From positions 2,780,501 to 2,844,500 of the forward strand of contig NC_020911.1 of NCBI RefSeq assembly GCF_000155675.2: a stretch of 64,000 nt of DNA, read 5' to 3'. The DNA is from Octadecabacter antarcticus 307. Lineage in GTDB: Bacteria > Pseudomonadota > Alphaproteobacteria > Rhodobacterales > Rhodobacteraceae. This document shows, in pieces, positions 35,187-44,142 of this stretch. The number at the start of each line of letters is the position of its first letter. Positions within the stretch are counted from its first letter, which is position 1. The position numbers and the translations under genes are program-made. Below the pieces are notes generated by a model. It worked only from the letters and a program-made list of their open reading frames with translations. It made no database searches and was not told the origin of the DNA.

Positions 35187-36446
35187 TTAAGAAACCTTTC
35201 CGAACAACACACTCGCGTTTGTGCCGCCAAAACCAAACGAATTGGACAACGCAATGTTTATTTCTCGTTCAACCTTCTTGTTGGCAGCCAGATCAATGGT
35301 CGTTTCTACCGCCGGATTGTCCAGATTGATCGTCGGTGGTGCCACTTGGTCGCGAATTGCCAGCACCGAGAAAATCGCCTCAATCGCACCCGCAGCCCCC
35401 AAAAGATGCCCTGTTGAAGATTTGGTAGACGACATCGTCACCGAACCCGCCGCGTCACCCATCAGGCGTTCCACTGCACCCAGTTCAATCGTGTCGGCCA
35501 TGGTCGATGTGCCATGTGCGTTGATGTAATCGATATCGCTGGGCTGAAGTCCGGCATCCTCCAGCGCCATGCGCATTGACCGCTCACCGCCCTCGCCGGT
35601 TTCAGACGGGGCGGTGATGTGGTGCGCGTCACCCGTCAGACCATAGCCCAACACCTCGCCGTAAATCGTCGCACCACGCGCCTTGGCGTGTTCATATTCT
35701 TCCAGCACGACCATCCCCGCGCCCTCGCCCATCACGAACCCGTCGCGGTCCACGTCATATGGACGGCTGGCCTTTGTTGGATCGTCGGGGCGTTTGGTGG
35801 ACAGGGCTTTGCAGGCATTGAAACCAGCAATACCAATCTCACAGATCGTCGCCTCCGCGCCGCCTGCAATCATCACATCAGCGCGGCCTGTCTTGATCAG
35901 TTGCGTCGCATCACCAATGGCGTGTGCACCTGTTGAACAGGCTGTGACCACCGCATGATTAGGGCCCTTAAACCCATATTTAATTGCGATCTGACCCGAA
36001 ATCAGGTTGATCAGCGCACCCGGAACAAAGAACGGCGATACGCGGCGCGGGCCTTTCTCTTTCATCATAATCGCGGTTTCGGCGATGGACTGCAGACCGC
36101 CAATGCCCGACCCAGTCAGAACGCCGGTGCGTTCCAGATCAGCGGTGTTTTCGGGTATCCAGCCAGAATCCTCAACCGCTTGTGTTGCGGCGGCCATTGC
36201 GAACAGGATGAACGTGTCGATCTTACGCTGATCCTTGGGATGCATATACGTGTCTGGGTTGAACGTGCCGTTCGTGCCGTCACCATACGGAACCTCGCAG
36301 GCATAGGTGGTTGCGAACCGGGTCGGATCGAACCGCGTAATCGGCCCCGCACCTGATTGACCGTCCAAAAGACGCTCCCAAGTTTTCTCAACCCCGTCGG
36401 CCAGCGGTGTGACCAGCCCCAATCCGGTAATGACTACTCGACGCAT
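35187..36446 (-). CDS. fabF: Beta-ketoacyl-ACP synthase II
   Basis: The 419-residue condensing enzyme extends acyl-ACP with malonyl-ACP in fatty acid synthesis. It starts RRVVITGLGLVTPLADGV; the active Cys is in VVTACSTGAHAIGDA (near residue 170), and the two catalytic His are in INAHGTSTMADTIE and KSSTGHLLGAAG. It ends NSFGFGGTNASVLF. It belongs to the fab cluster with acpP, fabG and fabD upstream. Confidence 0.97.
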   Translation of the reverse strand: MRRVVITGLGLVTPLADGVEKTWERLLDGQSGAGPITRFDPTRFATTYACEVPYGDGTNGTFNPDTYMHPKDQRKIDTFILFAMAAATQAVEDSGWIPENTADLERTGVLTGSGIGGLQSIAETAIMMKEKGPRRVSPFFVPGALINLISGQIAIKYGFKGPNHAVVTACSTGAHAIGDATQLIKTGRADVMIAGGAEATICEIGIAGFNACKALSTKRPDDPTKASRPYDVDRDGFVMGEGAGMVVLEEYEHAKARGATIYGEVLGYGLTGDAHHITAPSETGEGGERSMRMALEDAGLQPSDIDYINAHGTSTMADTIELGAVERLMGDAAGSVTMSSTKSSTGHLLGAAGAIEAIFSVLAIRDQVAPPTINLDNPAVETTIDLAANKKVEREINIALSNSFGFGGTNASVLFGKVS

Positions 36447-36531
36447 GGCTCAACCCTCACGTTTAAATTGCTTTTTTACCTGATACCGCGTGACGCGCGG
36501 GGTGCCAAGTATAACGACAGTGCGTTTGGGT

Positions 36532-36873
36532 TTAATCGACAGGTGACTGCGCAACGTCACTTATGATTTTGTGAACCAGCAATGCGAAAACGGCAACTGC
36601 GCAGGCACAAACTGCGATCCACCCAAAGAACCACATCTGCCCCGCTAACGCATCATCCGCGCTGGCCACGACAAACATCCGCTTGCCCCACCACACAATT
36701 GCGCCCGACAAAGCCAGATCAAATACTGCAAAAAACACTGCAAAACGCGTGATATACGACAGCGAAAGCGCCAGCGCGCCCCCCAGAACCGCCCCATATA
36801 GCGCGACATCAAAGGCCCAGCGCGGATGCGCACCCAACGCTTGCGTCACCCCGAAATAGGCTAATAGGCACAT
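36532..36873 (-). CDS. Small multi-pass membrane protein
   Basis: The 113-residue product has three to four hydrophobic segments (MCLLAYFGVTQALG; FDVALYGAVLGGALALSLSY; VFFAVFDLALSGAIVWWG; MWFFGWIAVCACAVAVFALLV). I recognise no family. It lies between fabF and acpP in the same direction. Codon use resembles the neighbours. The start could be a little upstream. Confidence 0.55.
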   Translation of the reverse strand: MCLLAYFGVTQALGAHPRWAFDVALYGAVLGGALALSLSYITRFAVFFAVFDLALSGAIVWWGKRMFVVASADDALAGQMWFFGWIAVCACAVAVFALLVHKIISDVAQSPVD

Positions 36874-36975
36874 CAGACAGGCGCCAACGATTGCGTAAAG
36901 GATCAGCGTTTTAATAATATCCTCAAATCTTGTCCAGCAAACCGTAAAAGTAAGATTTCTGTTATCACAAACAAA

Positions 36976-37006
36976 AAAGGCGGCACCACTAAAGGTACCG
37001 CCTTTC
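36976..37006 (-). terminator. Rho-independent terminator of acpP
   Basis: On the minus strand AAGGCGGTACC-tttag-TGGTGCCGCCTT followed by TTTT forms a strong hairpin with T-run 23 bp after the acpP stop. Confidence 0.85.
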
Positions 37007-37028
37007 TCTATCTAGAACCGAAGGTCGC

Positions 37029-37262
37029 TTAGGACGCTTCAGTGATGAACTTGACCGCGTCGCCGAAGCTCTGGATCGTTTCTGCTGCGTCGTCGGGGAT
37101 TTCGATGCCGAACTCCTCTTCAAACGCCATCACCAGCTCAACGGTATCGAGGCTGTCTGCGCCCAGATCATCAATAAAGGACGCGCCTTCAACAACTTTG
37201 TCTTCTTCAACACCAAGGTGCTCTACAACGATCTTACGAACGCGGACTGCTACGTCGCTCAT
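37029..37262 (-). CDS. acpP: Acyl carrier protein
   Basis: The 77-residue acidic protein carries growing acyl chains on 4'-phosphopantetheine. The attachment serine is in [20 protein letters not shown] (residues 33-52). It begins [21 protein letters not shown] and has the normal four-helix pattern. The gene has its own terminator and a 194-bp upstream gap to fabG, so it is probably also transcribed alone at high level. Confidence 0.98.
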   Translation of the reverse strand: MSDVAVRVRKIVVEHLGVEEDKVVEGASFIDDLGADSLDTVELVMAFEEEFGIEIPDDAAETIQSFGDAVKFITEAS

Positions 37263-37456
37263 GTCAAATTCCTCACATAGTTCAGGGTTTAAGCCCTATT
37301 AGGTATGCCACATCCAACGTGCGTCGGGGCAGCTGTTTTGATCCGCCTTAGAACCGCTAAGATGTGCGACGCTGCGTCACAAATCCCAATTCTGCGCCGC
37401 CTATAACAGAGAATCCTGTCGTGGCAAACGATTTCAATGATCCCCCCTTATAGGGC

Positions 37457-38194
37457 TTACAGCATCGCCATACCACCATTGACATGCAAAGTTGTGCCCG
37501 TGACGTAGGCGGCCTGCACGCTTGCCAGATATAGTGCAGCCGCAGCAATTTCTTGTGGCGTTCCCATCCGGCCTGCGGGAATCTGTTGGTTAATCTTGTC
37601 TTTTTGCTCATCCGTCAGCTTGTCGGTCATCGCCGTGGCGATAAATCCCGGTGCGATACAATTGACTGTAATTCCGCGCGACGCGACCTCGTAGGCGATG
37701 GATTTGGACATGCCCACCATGCCTGCCTTGGACGCTGCGTAATTCGCCTGTCCCGGATTGCCGGTGGCACCGACGATGGAACTCACGTTCACAATCCGCC
37801 CCCACCGCGCCTTCATCATGCCGCGGATCACGCCTTTGCACAGGCGCATCGTTGACGTCAGGTTGACGTTGATCACATCGCCCCATTCGTCATCCGACAT
37901 GCGCATAAAAATCTGATCGCGCGTGATGCCGGCGTTGTTCACCAGAATATCGACCGATCCCATCGCCTCAATTGCCTGCTTGGGCAACGCATCAACCGCC
38001 GCCGCATCGCTGAGGTTACACGGCAGAACATGCGCGCGGGTGCCAAGTTCAGCGGCCAGTGCCTCAAGCGGTTCAACCCGCGTCCCCGACAGCCCCACCG
38101 TCGCGCCCGCGCCATGCAGCGCCCGCACGATCTCACCGCCAATTCCGCCCGACGCGCCGGTAATCAGCGCATTTTTTCCAGTCAAATCAAACAT
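37457..38194 (-). CDS. fabG: 3-oxoacyl-ACP reductase
   Basis: The 245-residue short-chain dehydrogenase reduces 3-oxoacyl-ACP with NADPH. It shows the nucleotide motif TGASGGIGGEIV, NNAGITRD, the catalytic Ser in VNVSSIVGATGNPG, and YAASKAGMVGMSKS with Tyr and Lys. It starts 3 bp after fabD ends and is followed by acpP. Confidence 0.97.
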   Translation of the reverse strand: MFDLTGKNALITGASGGIGGEIVRALHGAGATVGLSGTRVEPLEALAAELGTRAHVLPCNLSDAAAVDALPKQAIEAMGSVDILVNNAGITRDQIFMRMSDDEWGDVINVNLTSTMRLCKGVIRGMMKARWGRIVNVSSIVGATGNPGQANYAASKAGMVGMSKSIAYEVASRGITVNCIAPGFIATAMTDKLTDEQKDKINQQIPAGRMGTPQEIAAAALYLASVQAAYVTGTTLHVNGGMAML

Positions 38195-38197
38195 GTT

Positions 38198-39136
38198 TTA
38201 TCCTTCATTCAAAGCAGCAACCGCTGCCACAACGTCATCAGGCGCTCCAATCGCGCGGGTCGCAATACTGCGATCCACCCGTTTGATCATCCCAGACAGC
38301 GCCTTGCCTGCGCCGATTTCCCAAACCTCAGTGACGCCTGCATCTGCCATCCACATCACGCTCTCACGCCAACGCACAGACCCTGTGACCTGTTCAACCA
38401 GCAGCGCCTTGATGTCGTCAACACCAACGGCGACTGCCCGCACATTTGCAATCAATGGCACGGCAGGCGCATTAATTGTGACGTCCTCCAACGCCTGCGC
38501 CATAACATCCGCAGCCGGACCCATAAGCGATGAATGGAACGGCGCGCTGACCGGCAGCAACATCGCGCGTTTTGCGCCATGTGCCTTGGCAATCTCAACC
38601 GCGCGTTCCACGGCTGACCTGTGGCCCGACACCACAACTTGGCTCGGGTCATTGTCGTTGGCGGCCTGACAGACTTCACCTTGTGCAGCCTCAGCTGCGA
38701 CAGCCTGTGCAGCTGCGAAATCCAAACCCAATAGAACCGCCATCGCCCCGATGCCCACTGGCACCGCGTCCTGCATCGCCTCACCGCGAATGCGTAGCAA
38801 ACGTGCAGTATCGGCAACGCTCAATGCGCCAGACGCGGCCAGCGCGGAATACTCCCCCAGCGAATGCCCCGCAACAAACGACGCAGCCGCAATCGTGACG
38901 CCTTCGGCCTCAAGTGCGCGCATCGCTGCCAACGATGTGGCCATCAACGCGGGCTGGGCATTTCTCGTCAGTGTCAGATCAGCAATATCGCCGGACCAAA
39001 TCAGATCGGACAGCTTTTCACTCAATGCATCATCGACCTCATCAAAAACCGCCCTAGCCGCTGGATAAGCCTGCGCCATGGCCTGGCCCATCCCGATAGT
39101 TTGCGCGCCTTGACCTGGAAAAACAAACGCTCTCAT
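38198..39136 (-). CDS. fabD: Malonyl-CoA:ACP transacylase
   Basis: The 312-residue protein loads malonyl groups on ACP. It has FVFPGQGAQTIGMGQ at the N-terminus, the active serine in VAGHSLGEYSALAA, and the catalytic His in VSAPFHSSLMGPA. It is the first gene of the fab group on this strand. Length is normal. Confidence 0.96.
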   Translation of the reverse strand: MRAFVFPGQGAQTIGMGQAMAQAYPAARAVFDEVDDALSEKLSDLIWSGDIADLTLTRNAQPALMATSLAAMRALEAEGVTIAAASFVAGHSLGEYSALAASGALSVADTARLLRIRGEAMQDAVPVGIGAMAVLLGLDFAAAQAVAAEAAQGEVCQAANDNDPSQVVVSGHRSAVERAVEIAKAHGAKRAMLLPVSAPFHSSLMGPAADVMAQALEDVTINAPAVPLIANVRAVAVGVDDIKALLVEQVTGSVRWRESVMWMADAGVTEVWEIGAGKALSGMIKRVDRSIATRAIGAPDDVVAAVAALNEG

Positions 39137-39285
39137 ACATGCCCCCTGCTATTTGTGTCCGTAGGGGTAACGTGACCGCTCCGTGCGCACAAGACATCTG
39201 GCGACCACGGACTGAAGCTTGATAAACGGCAAACGGCCCCGACATAGGGGCCGAAAACGCAACAACAATGTCCGCTCACTCGCTC

Positions 39286-39851
39286 TTAGGCGGCCAACAC
39301 TGGCCCGCCCAAGATAACCTCACGCATCGGGTGCGCTGCTTCCAAGCCGCAATCAATGGCCAAACGGCAGCGCAATGCGGCTATCAACTGCAGTGACTCA
39401 TCGCCCGCCGCGACAGGGCCGATCCCGTTAAAGCTGATCTGAACCCGTCCGAACAACGCAGTGGAACGAGATGCAACCGCGTCAACGGGTGCGCGCAGCT
39501 CACCTGATGCGGTGTCGATCTGGATTCGCACAAATGTCCCGCGCGCTGCTACGCGCGCCAAAATAAACACCCCCACCACCAACAACAGGGACACAGTCAC
39601 CTTTGCGGTAAATGCTTGTTCAAAAATGCCGTTGCCGGCAGGCGCCAACTACCAACGGCGGCGATCAACGTAGGGACCGTTAGAAACCCACAAACCACCC
39701 GCAGCAAAACCGCAATATCGAAGATCTGTGCGTCTGGGCGCACCTCGTAGCCCTAAAAGTGCTCAGACCCGTTTGGCCGCATGGACATACCAGCCAGGTT
39801 GGATCCGATGCTCAAGTCTGCAAAGTCGATAGGATCGGGATATGCGGTCAT
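39286..39851 (-). pseudogene. Decayed small membrane-protein gene (one stop, one frameshift)
   Basis: Reading from ATG 39851 the frame gives MTAYPDPIDFADLSIGSNLA, then an in-frame TAG after SEHF, continues as GYEVRPDAQIFDIAVLLRVV and TVPTLIAAVG, and then shifts frame near 39640. The remainder continues as GIFEQAFTAKVTVSLLLVVGVF (membrane segment) and GGPVLAA at the end. The pieces join into one plausible protein of about 185 residues with two membrane segments, so this is a single gene with a nonsense and a frameshift mutation. I do not know the family. It is also possible that the C-terminal 120-codon frame is still translated from the TTG at 39648. Confidence 0.6.
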
Positions 39852-40047
39852 TGTTGTCTCCTGTGTTCCGATTCAACCTTACGGCGAACTTGCGCACAAA
39901 CCTGCGCGCCAAAAAGGTTAATGCGGGGAATTTTGGTGACCATAACGGAACCTTTGGCACACGAACGGCACGGCGATCCACGCTGCGGCCTTGTTTCGCT
40001 TGCCCTCACGCGTTTCCTTTGTATAAGGCACCAACCTTGCGCAGATT

Positions 40048-40135
40048 TTTATGAACTGCGCAGTCTCTCGTGGGTGGGAGCGCAAGGTGAAATCCCCACC
40101 CTATGAAATGCGCCGCAGATATGAACGGAGCACCC
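40048..40135 (+). promoter_or_regulatory. Structured leader upstream of rpsF, possible S6:S18-type autoregulatory site
   Basis: GTGGGTGGGA (about 40072) pairs with TCCCCACCC (about 40093), enclosing about 14 nt, immediately upstream of rpsF. A hairpin ACTGCGCA/TGCGCAG-like element precedes it. Ribosomal protein operons of the rpsF-rpsR type are autoregulated by S6:S18 in several phyla. That this is such a leader is inference. A candidate promoter, TTGCCC with TATAAG after 16 bp, ends near 40025. Confidence 0.35.
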
Positions 40136-40489
40136 ATGCCTTTATATGAGCATGTGTTTATTGCGCGTCAGGACTTGTCCAACACGCAAGCTGAATCCCT
40201 TATCGAACATTTCTCCACAGTGCTGTCGGACAACGACGGCAAAGTGGTCATGTCCGAATACTGGGGCGTCAAGACAATGGCCTACAAGATCAACAAGAAC
40301 CGCAAAGGCCACTATGCCTTTATGCGTTCCGATGCACCGGCCCCTGCCGTGCAGGAAATGGAACGCTTGATGCGTCTGCACGAAGACGTAATGCGTATTC
40401 TTACGATTAAAGTTGATGCACACGAAGAAGGCCCTTCCGTGCAAATGCAAAAGCGTGACGAGCGGCCAGAACGCCGCGAACGCCGCTAA
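40136..40489 (+). CDS. rpsF: 30S ribosomal protein S6
   Basis: The 117-residue protein S6 starts MPLYEHVFIARQDLS and shows the family block YWGVKTMAYKINKNRKGHY. ATG 40136 has GGAG about 7 bases upstream; the frame open to 40103 is not conserved. It binds S18 on the 30S platform, and rpsR follows 29 bp later. The C-terminal RDERPERRERR tail is typical of Alphaproteobacteria. Confidence 0.97.
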   Translation: MPLYEHVFIARQDLSNTQAESLIEHFSTVLSDNDGKVVMSEYWGVKTMAYKINKNRKGHYAFMRSDAPAPAVQEMERLMRLHEDVMRILTIKVDAHEEGPSVQMQKRDERPERRERR

Positions 40490-40518
40490 TTAATCAGATC
40501 AAGAAAGGACCATAAGTC

Positions 40519-40746
40519 ATGGCTACTAAACCATTTTTCCGCCGTCGTAAGTCCGATCCGTTCGATGGCGATAACGCCCCGAAGATCGACTACAAAGACA
40601 CACGGACCCTGCAGCGCTATGTTTCTGAGCGCGGCAAGATCGTTCCATCCCGCATCACCGCAGTTGGCGCCAAGAACCAGCGTGCGCTGGCCCGTGCCAT
40701 CAAACGCGCACGGTTCCTCGCGTTGCTGCCGTACGCCGTTAAGTAA
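40519..40746 (+). CDS. rpsR: 30S ribosomal protein S18
   Basis: The 75-residue basic protein S18 begins [15 protein letters not shown], has the conserved [26 protein letters not shown] core (broken here at residues 28-49) and ends [14 protein letters not shown]. It is in the rpsF-rpsR-rplI operon, 29 bp after rpsF and 12 bp before rplI. Confidence 0.98.
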   Translation: MATKPFFRRRKSDPFDGDNAPKIDYKDTRTLQRYVSERGKIVPSRITAVGAKNQRALARAIKRARFLALLPYAVK

Positions 40747-40758
40747 AGGACAGACATC

Positions 40759-41391
40759 ATGGATATCATCCTTCTCGAACGCGTCGCGAAGCTGGGTCAG
40801 ATGGGCGACGTCGTCTCTGTGAAACAGGGCTACGCACGCAACTTCTTGCTGCCCCAAGGCAAAGCGCTGCGCGTCAACGCAGCCAACATGGCAAATTTTG
40901 AAGCCCAGAAAGCACAACTCGAAGCGCAAAATCTGGAGACCAAGAAAGAAGCCGACGCAATGTCCGCAAAGCTGGACGGTGAAACCTTCATCGTGATTCG
41001 CTCTGCATCCGATGGTGGCAGTCTGTACGGTTCCGTCACCACCCGTGATGCCGCTGACGCTGCCACTGCGGCTGGCTTTACAGTTGATCGCAAGCAGATC
41101 GTGCTGATCGAACCGATCAAAGTACTGGGCATCCACGATGTGTCGGTCAAGCTGCACCCCGAAGTCGAAGCAACCATCAAGTTGAACGTCGCGCGTTCCA
41201 CTGAAGAAGCTGAACTTCAGGCCGCTGGCAAATCTGTTGCTGAATTGGCTGCAGAAGAAGAAGCCGCTGCTGAGTTCGAAATTCAGGAACTGTTTGACGA
41301 TCTCGGCGCTGCCGGTCTCGACGACTTTGGCGATGACGAAGCAAAGCCCACCGCTGAAACATCTTCTAAAGACGCATCTGACGAAGACTAA
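40759..41391 (+). CDS. rplI: 50S ribosomal protein L9
   Basis: The 210-residue protein is L9 with a long C-terminal extension usual in this group. The N-terminal RNA-binding domain has [20 protein letters not shown] and [14 protein letters not shown] (residues 4-40). The C-terminal domain holds [15 protein letters not shown] and [14 protein letters not shown]. Residues after about 150 are acidic and low complexity ([19 protein letters not shown]). It closes the operon. Confidence 0.97.
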   Translation: MDIILLERVAKLGQMGDVVSVKQGYARNFLLPQGKALRVNAANMANFEAQKAQLEAQNLETKKEADAMSAKLDGETFIVIRSASDGGSLYGSVTTRDAADAATAAGFTVDRKQIVLIEPIKVLGIHDVSVKLHPEVEATIKLNVARSTEEAELQAAGKSVAELAAEEEAAAEFEIQELFDDLGAAGLDDFGDDEAKPTAETSSKDASDED

Positions 41392-41415
41392 GTTTTCGCT
41401 GGATAAAACTTATTT

Positions 41416-41446
41416 AAGGCCGCCCATGTTGGGGCGGCCTTTTTCA
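41416..41446 (+). terminator. Rho-independent terminator of the rpsF-rpsR-rplI operon
   Basis: AAGGCCGCCC-atgtt-GGGGCGGCCTTTTTC forms a strong hairpin with T-run 25 bp after the rplI stop. The IS region starts just beyond it. Confidence 0.92.
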
Positions 41447-41837
41447 TGGGCAAGTCAGACTTGAACGCCCGTCTAAAGATGGTCAGTCTAGGTTTTTGAT
41501 CCCATGGTTTGATGGTGCGATCTATTCTTTGGAATGGAAGGAAGCATTATGGGACAAATACGTCATGGCTGCGCCACGACTACGCACGCCATCAGAGCAA
41601 CAATACAGCGATCGCAAGCTACGACCGCAGCTTTGAGTCGAGAACTTGGTATAAATGTCAAAACGGTCTCCAAATGGCGCAAGCGCAAAACTGTAGAAGA
41701 CCGCAAGACTGGCCCCACGGACCCCAGTTCGACCGTTCTCAGCGCGGGTGAAGAGGCGATGATCGTCTCTTTTCGACGTCATACGCTCCTACCGCTGGAT
41801 GATTGTCTTTATGCCTTGCAGCCAACTATCCCACATC

Positions 41838-41877
41838 CATTGCCCGGCAGTTGCTTGCGGAGCAAGCAATGAGAGGG
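41838..41877 (-). repeat. Palindromic insertion element, copy 1 (in IS481 transposase)
   Basis: 40 bp with CATTGCCCGGCAG on the left, stem TTGCTTGC-gga-GCAAGCAA, and GAGAGGG on the right. It splits TIPH from TRSSLHR of the transposase and shifts the frame by one. The inferred target in element orientation is TCC/GAT. Confidence 0.9.
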
Positions 41878-42053
41878 GGACGCGATCTTCCCTGCATCGT
41901 TATTTGCAACGGCATGGGATATCCCGACTGCCAGATATGGAGGGCGACAAGCCGAAACGACAAAAGTTCAAACGCTATCCGATCGGATATTTTCATATCG
42001 ACATTGCAGAGTTGCGCACCAACGAAGGAAAACTTTATCTCTTTGTTGCCATT

Positions 42054-42093
42054 CATTGCCCGGCAGTGAATCGCAAAGCGATGTCACGAGAGG
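42054..42093 (-). repeat. Palindromic insertion element, copy 2 (in IS481 transposase)
   Basis: 40 bp with CATTGCCCGGCAG, stem GTGAATCGC-aaa-GCGATGTCAC with one mismatched pair, and GAGAGG. It lies between GCCATT and GACCGAACC, which encode the conserved VAI-DRTSKF, so the junction is exact. The target in element orientation is GTC/AAT. Confidence 0.93.
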
Positions 42094-42792
42094 GACCGAA
42101 CCAGCAAGTTTGCCGTGGCACGGCTTGTAGAAAAAGCAAATCGCAAGACGGCCTGGGAGTTCCTGGAGGCTGTGCTGGAAGCGGTGCCATACAAGATCCA
42201 CACAATTCTGACGGACAATGGCATTCAATTTTGTGAGCAACCACGTAACCGGAACACACCATATTCACGGCCTATGCGGTTCGACATGATCTGCGATGCC
42301 AACAGGATTGAGCACCGGCTGACCAAGCCCAACCATCCATGGACCAATGGCCAGGTTGAGCGGATGAACCGCACGATCAAGGACGCAACGGTCAGGCGGC
42401 ATCACTACGACAAGAATGATCAGCTGCACACCCATCTCGCAGACTTCATAGCGGCCTACAATTTCGCTCGAAGGCTGAAGACGCTCAACGGCCTGACGCC
42501 GTACGAATACATCTGCAAGATAGGGACTTCAGAACCAGAAAGATTCATCGTTAATCCGATCCAACAGATGCCGGGACCGAACACTTAGGCTCACGACCCA
42601 TTAAACTACTTGATGCTACTATTACTGCGTGATTCAAAGTCCCAAATCGTGGGGGTTAGAATGAGCAACCTTTATTGGCTGAGTGAAGCGCAGATGGATC
42701 GGCTTCGGCCTTACTTTCCAAAGAGCCGAGGCCGTGCACGCGTAGACGATCGCCGCGTTCTGAGCGGGATTATTTTCATTAACCGCAACGGG

Positions 42793-42868
42793 GCGAATGA
42801 CGGTTCGGGCCGCGGACCCGATGAAACGTCCAGTGGACGTTTCAAGGCATGAGCGGGCGGAGCCCCGT
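42793..42868 (+). repeat. Second-type palindromic insertion, 76 bp (in IS5 transposase)
   Basis: The conserved IS5 sequence NRNG-LRWxDAP is interrupted by 76 bp. Its centre is a perfect 23-bp palindrome TGAAACGTCCA-g-TGGACGTTTCA (42822-42844 area), flanked on the left by GGGCCGCGGACCCGA and on the right by GAGCGGGCGGAGCCCCGT. Arms differ from those of the 37-41 bp family, though the plan (fixed arms, central hairpin, GAG on the right) is alike. I see only one copy. Confidence 0.75.
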
Positions 42869-43087
42869 CTACGGTGGTGTGATGCACCATCAGAGTATGG
42901 TCCAACGAAGACCTTATATAACCGCTGGAAGCGCTGGAGTGACATGGGTGTGTTCGCACGGATTATGATGGGGCTGGCAGAACAGGCCTCAGATAGTAAA
43001 ACAATCTCAATTGATGCAACCTACCACAAAGCGCATCGCACTGCCTCAAGCCTGGGGTTGAAAAAAAGGGGGCGTGGGCGCCTGATT

Positions 43088-43127
43088 CACTGCCCGGCAG
43101 GGTATTGCGCCGCAATGTCCCGAGAGA
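43088..43127 (-). repeat. Palindromic insertion element, copy 3 (in IS5 transposase)
   Basis: 40 bp with CACTGCCCGGCAG, stem GGGTATTGC-gcc-GCAATGTCCC (one mismatch) and GAGAGA. It separates GRGRLI from GLTKGG of the transposase and shifts the frame. Target in element orientation: CCC/AAT. Confidence 0.9.
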
Positions 43128-43210
43128 GGGCTAACCAAGGGCGGCATGAACACCAAACTGCACGCGGTCACAGATAGCAGCGGACGCCCTGTCCGCTTGT
43201 CTTATGACTT

Positions 43211-43434
43211 TGGGAGCTTTTGTGCGAAACAAACGCCACAGACCAGCATTTTAGAATGCTGGTCTGTGGTGGTGGTTGGATCGTCTGCCGCTTGGTCTTT
43301 GAGGACCGTAAAGGAGTAAGATCAACCGCCACCTTCGCCAAAGGCTTGAACCACTGACCAACAGACAATTGCGCAGCAATCTGCCGAGAGGTGGATACAG
43401 AGCGGCACGAAGCCCTCAAGGACAAGCATAGGAT
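43211..43434 (+). ncRNA. Candidate IS110 bridge RNA region
   Basis: IS110-group elements encode a structured bridge RNA in the non-coding left end that pairs with donor and target DNA. This 224-bp left end contains a perfect 15-bp stem CCACAGACCAGCATT-ttag-AATGCTGGTCTGTGG (43236-43269). The two loops that would pair with target and donor were not assigned. A decayed palindromic insert seems to lie at 43352-43391, which might inactivate the RNA. Confidence 0.5.
43352..43391 (-). repeat. Palindromic insertion element, copy 4 (decayed or ambiguous)
   Basis: CACTGACCAACAG, stem AGACAATTGC-gca-GCAATCT and CGAGAGG resemble the family, with three changes in the left arm. It lies in the non-coding left end of IS110, so there is no reading frame to prove insertion. 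It could instead be part of the bridge RNA structure. Confidence 0.5.
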
Positions 43435-43731
43435 ATGACGAAGATGACGGATGATACCATTGGCATAGACATTTCCAAAGCCACTTTGGATATTCACCGG
43501 CTGAGCGACGGGAAGATGATGTCGTTTAGCAATTGCCCTGCAGGATTTAAGGCGCTTTCCAAGTTCTGCGCAAAGACGCCAGTGACACGCGTTATTTATG
43601 AAGCAACAGGCGCCTACCACAGTGGTCTAGAACGGGCCCTAGGCGGGTATTTGCCATTGGTAAAAGTGAACCCCTTGCAGGCGCGCCGGTTTGCTCAGGC
43701 ACAAGGCGTACGCGCAAAAACCGACGCCGTC

Positions 43732-43768
43732 CCTTCTCAGCGATGTAAACATCGCCTGCCAGGCAATG
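43732..43768 (+). repeat. Palindromic insertion element, copy 5 (in IS110 transposase)
   Basis: 37 bp: CCTTCTC, stem GCGATGT-a-ACATCGC, CTGCCAGGCAATG. It sits exactly between GCCGTC and GATGCC of the conserved KTDAV-DAKML. Target: GTC/GAT. Confidence 0.93.
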
Positions 43769-44065
43769 GATGCCAAAATGCTGGCCGTTATGGGGATTGC
43801 TTTTGTGTTAGAACCAGATGAGCCAGCCACAAAAATACAGCACGATCTGAAGGAGTTACGCGCATTTCGTTCAGGATTAATCAAAGATCGCACCAGCATC
43901 ATGAGCCGTCTGAAAACCCAAACCCTGTCCATCACTTGCCGTCAAAGCAAAGCCCGCTTGGCTCAAGTTGAAAGACAAATCGCTGAAATCAATGCTGAGG
44001 TTGATCGTCTGATACACTCCAACGACACGCTGGCGCATTCGATGAAAATTCTTCGCTCAATTCCC

Positions 44066-44103
44066 CCCTCTCATGCATGCGAGCATGCACTGCCGGGCAA
44101 CGG
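44066..44103 (+). repeat. Palindromic insertion element, copy 6 (in IS110 transposase)
   Basis: About 38 bp: CCCTCTC, stem TGCATGC-ga-GCATGCA, CTGCCGGGCAACG. It separates LRSIP from IGAVCAATIL. Target: CCC/GAC. The left end is uncertain by one or two C. Confidence 0.9.
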
Positions 44104-44142
44104 GACATCGGCGCGGTCTGTGCTGCCACCATTTTGATAGAC

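Larger units (their letters stand above)
41486..42587 (+). mobile_element. IS481-family insertion sequence (degenerate)
   Basis: The left end TCTAGGTTTTTGATCCCATG (41487-41506) resembles the inverted right end, whose reverse complement reads TAAGTGTTCGGTCCCGGCAT (42568-42587). Between them is one IS481-type transposase gene. The right end directly abuts the IS5 inverted repeat, so IS5 inserted at or very near the end of this element. Exact ends are uncertain by a few bases. Confidence 0.7.
41534..42588 (+). pseudogene. IS481-family transposase, broken by two palindromic insertions
   Basis: Removing the inserts at 41838-41877 and 42054-42093 joins three frames into one protein of about 325 residues. 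The N-terminal part has a helix-turn-helix (TAALSRELGINVKTVSKWRKR), the middle reads DKPKRQKFKRYPIGYFHIDI with the first catalytic Asp, then KLYLFVAI joined to DRTSKFAVARL, the second Asp in TILTDNGIQF, and the Glu region PWTNGQVERMNRTIK. As it stands the gene has two frameshifts, so it cannot make active enzyme unless the inserts are bypassed. Confidence 0.88.
42661..43210 (+). pseudogene. IS5-family transposase, left half
   Basis: The frame begins MSNLYWLSEAQMDRLRPYFP, continues GRARVDDRRVLSGIIFINRNG, is interrupted by the 76-bp insertion at 42793, and resumes LRWCDAPSEYGPTKTLYNRW in another frame. It reaches ISIDATYHKAHRTASSLGL (first catalytic Asp) and GRGRLI, then a 40-bp insertion, then TKGGMNTKLHAVTDSSGRPV. 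The coding sequence then stops at the IS110 junction. The right half resumes at 44554. Confidence 0.88.
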
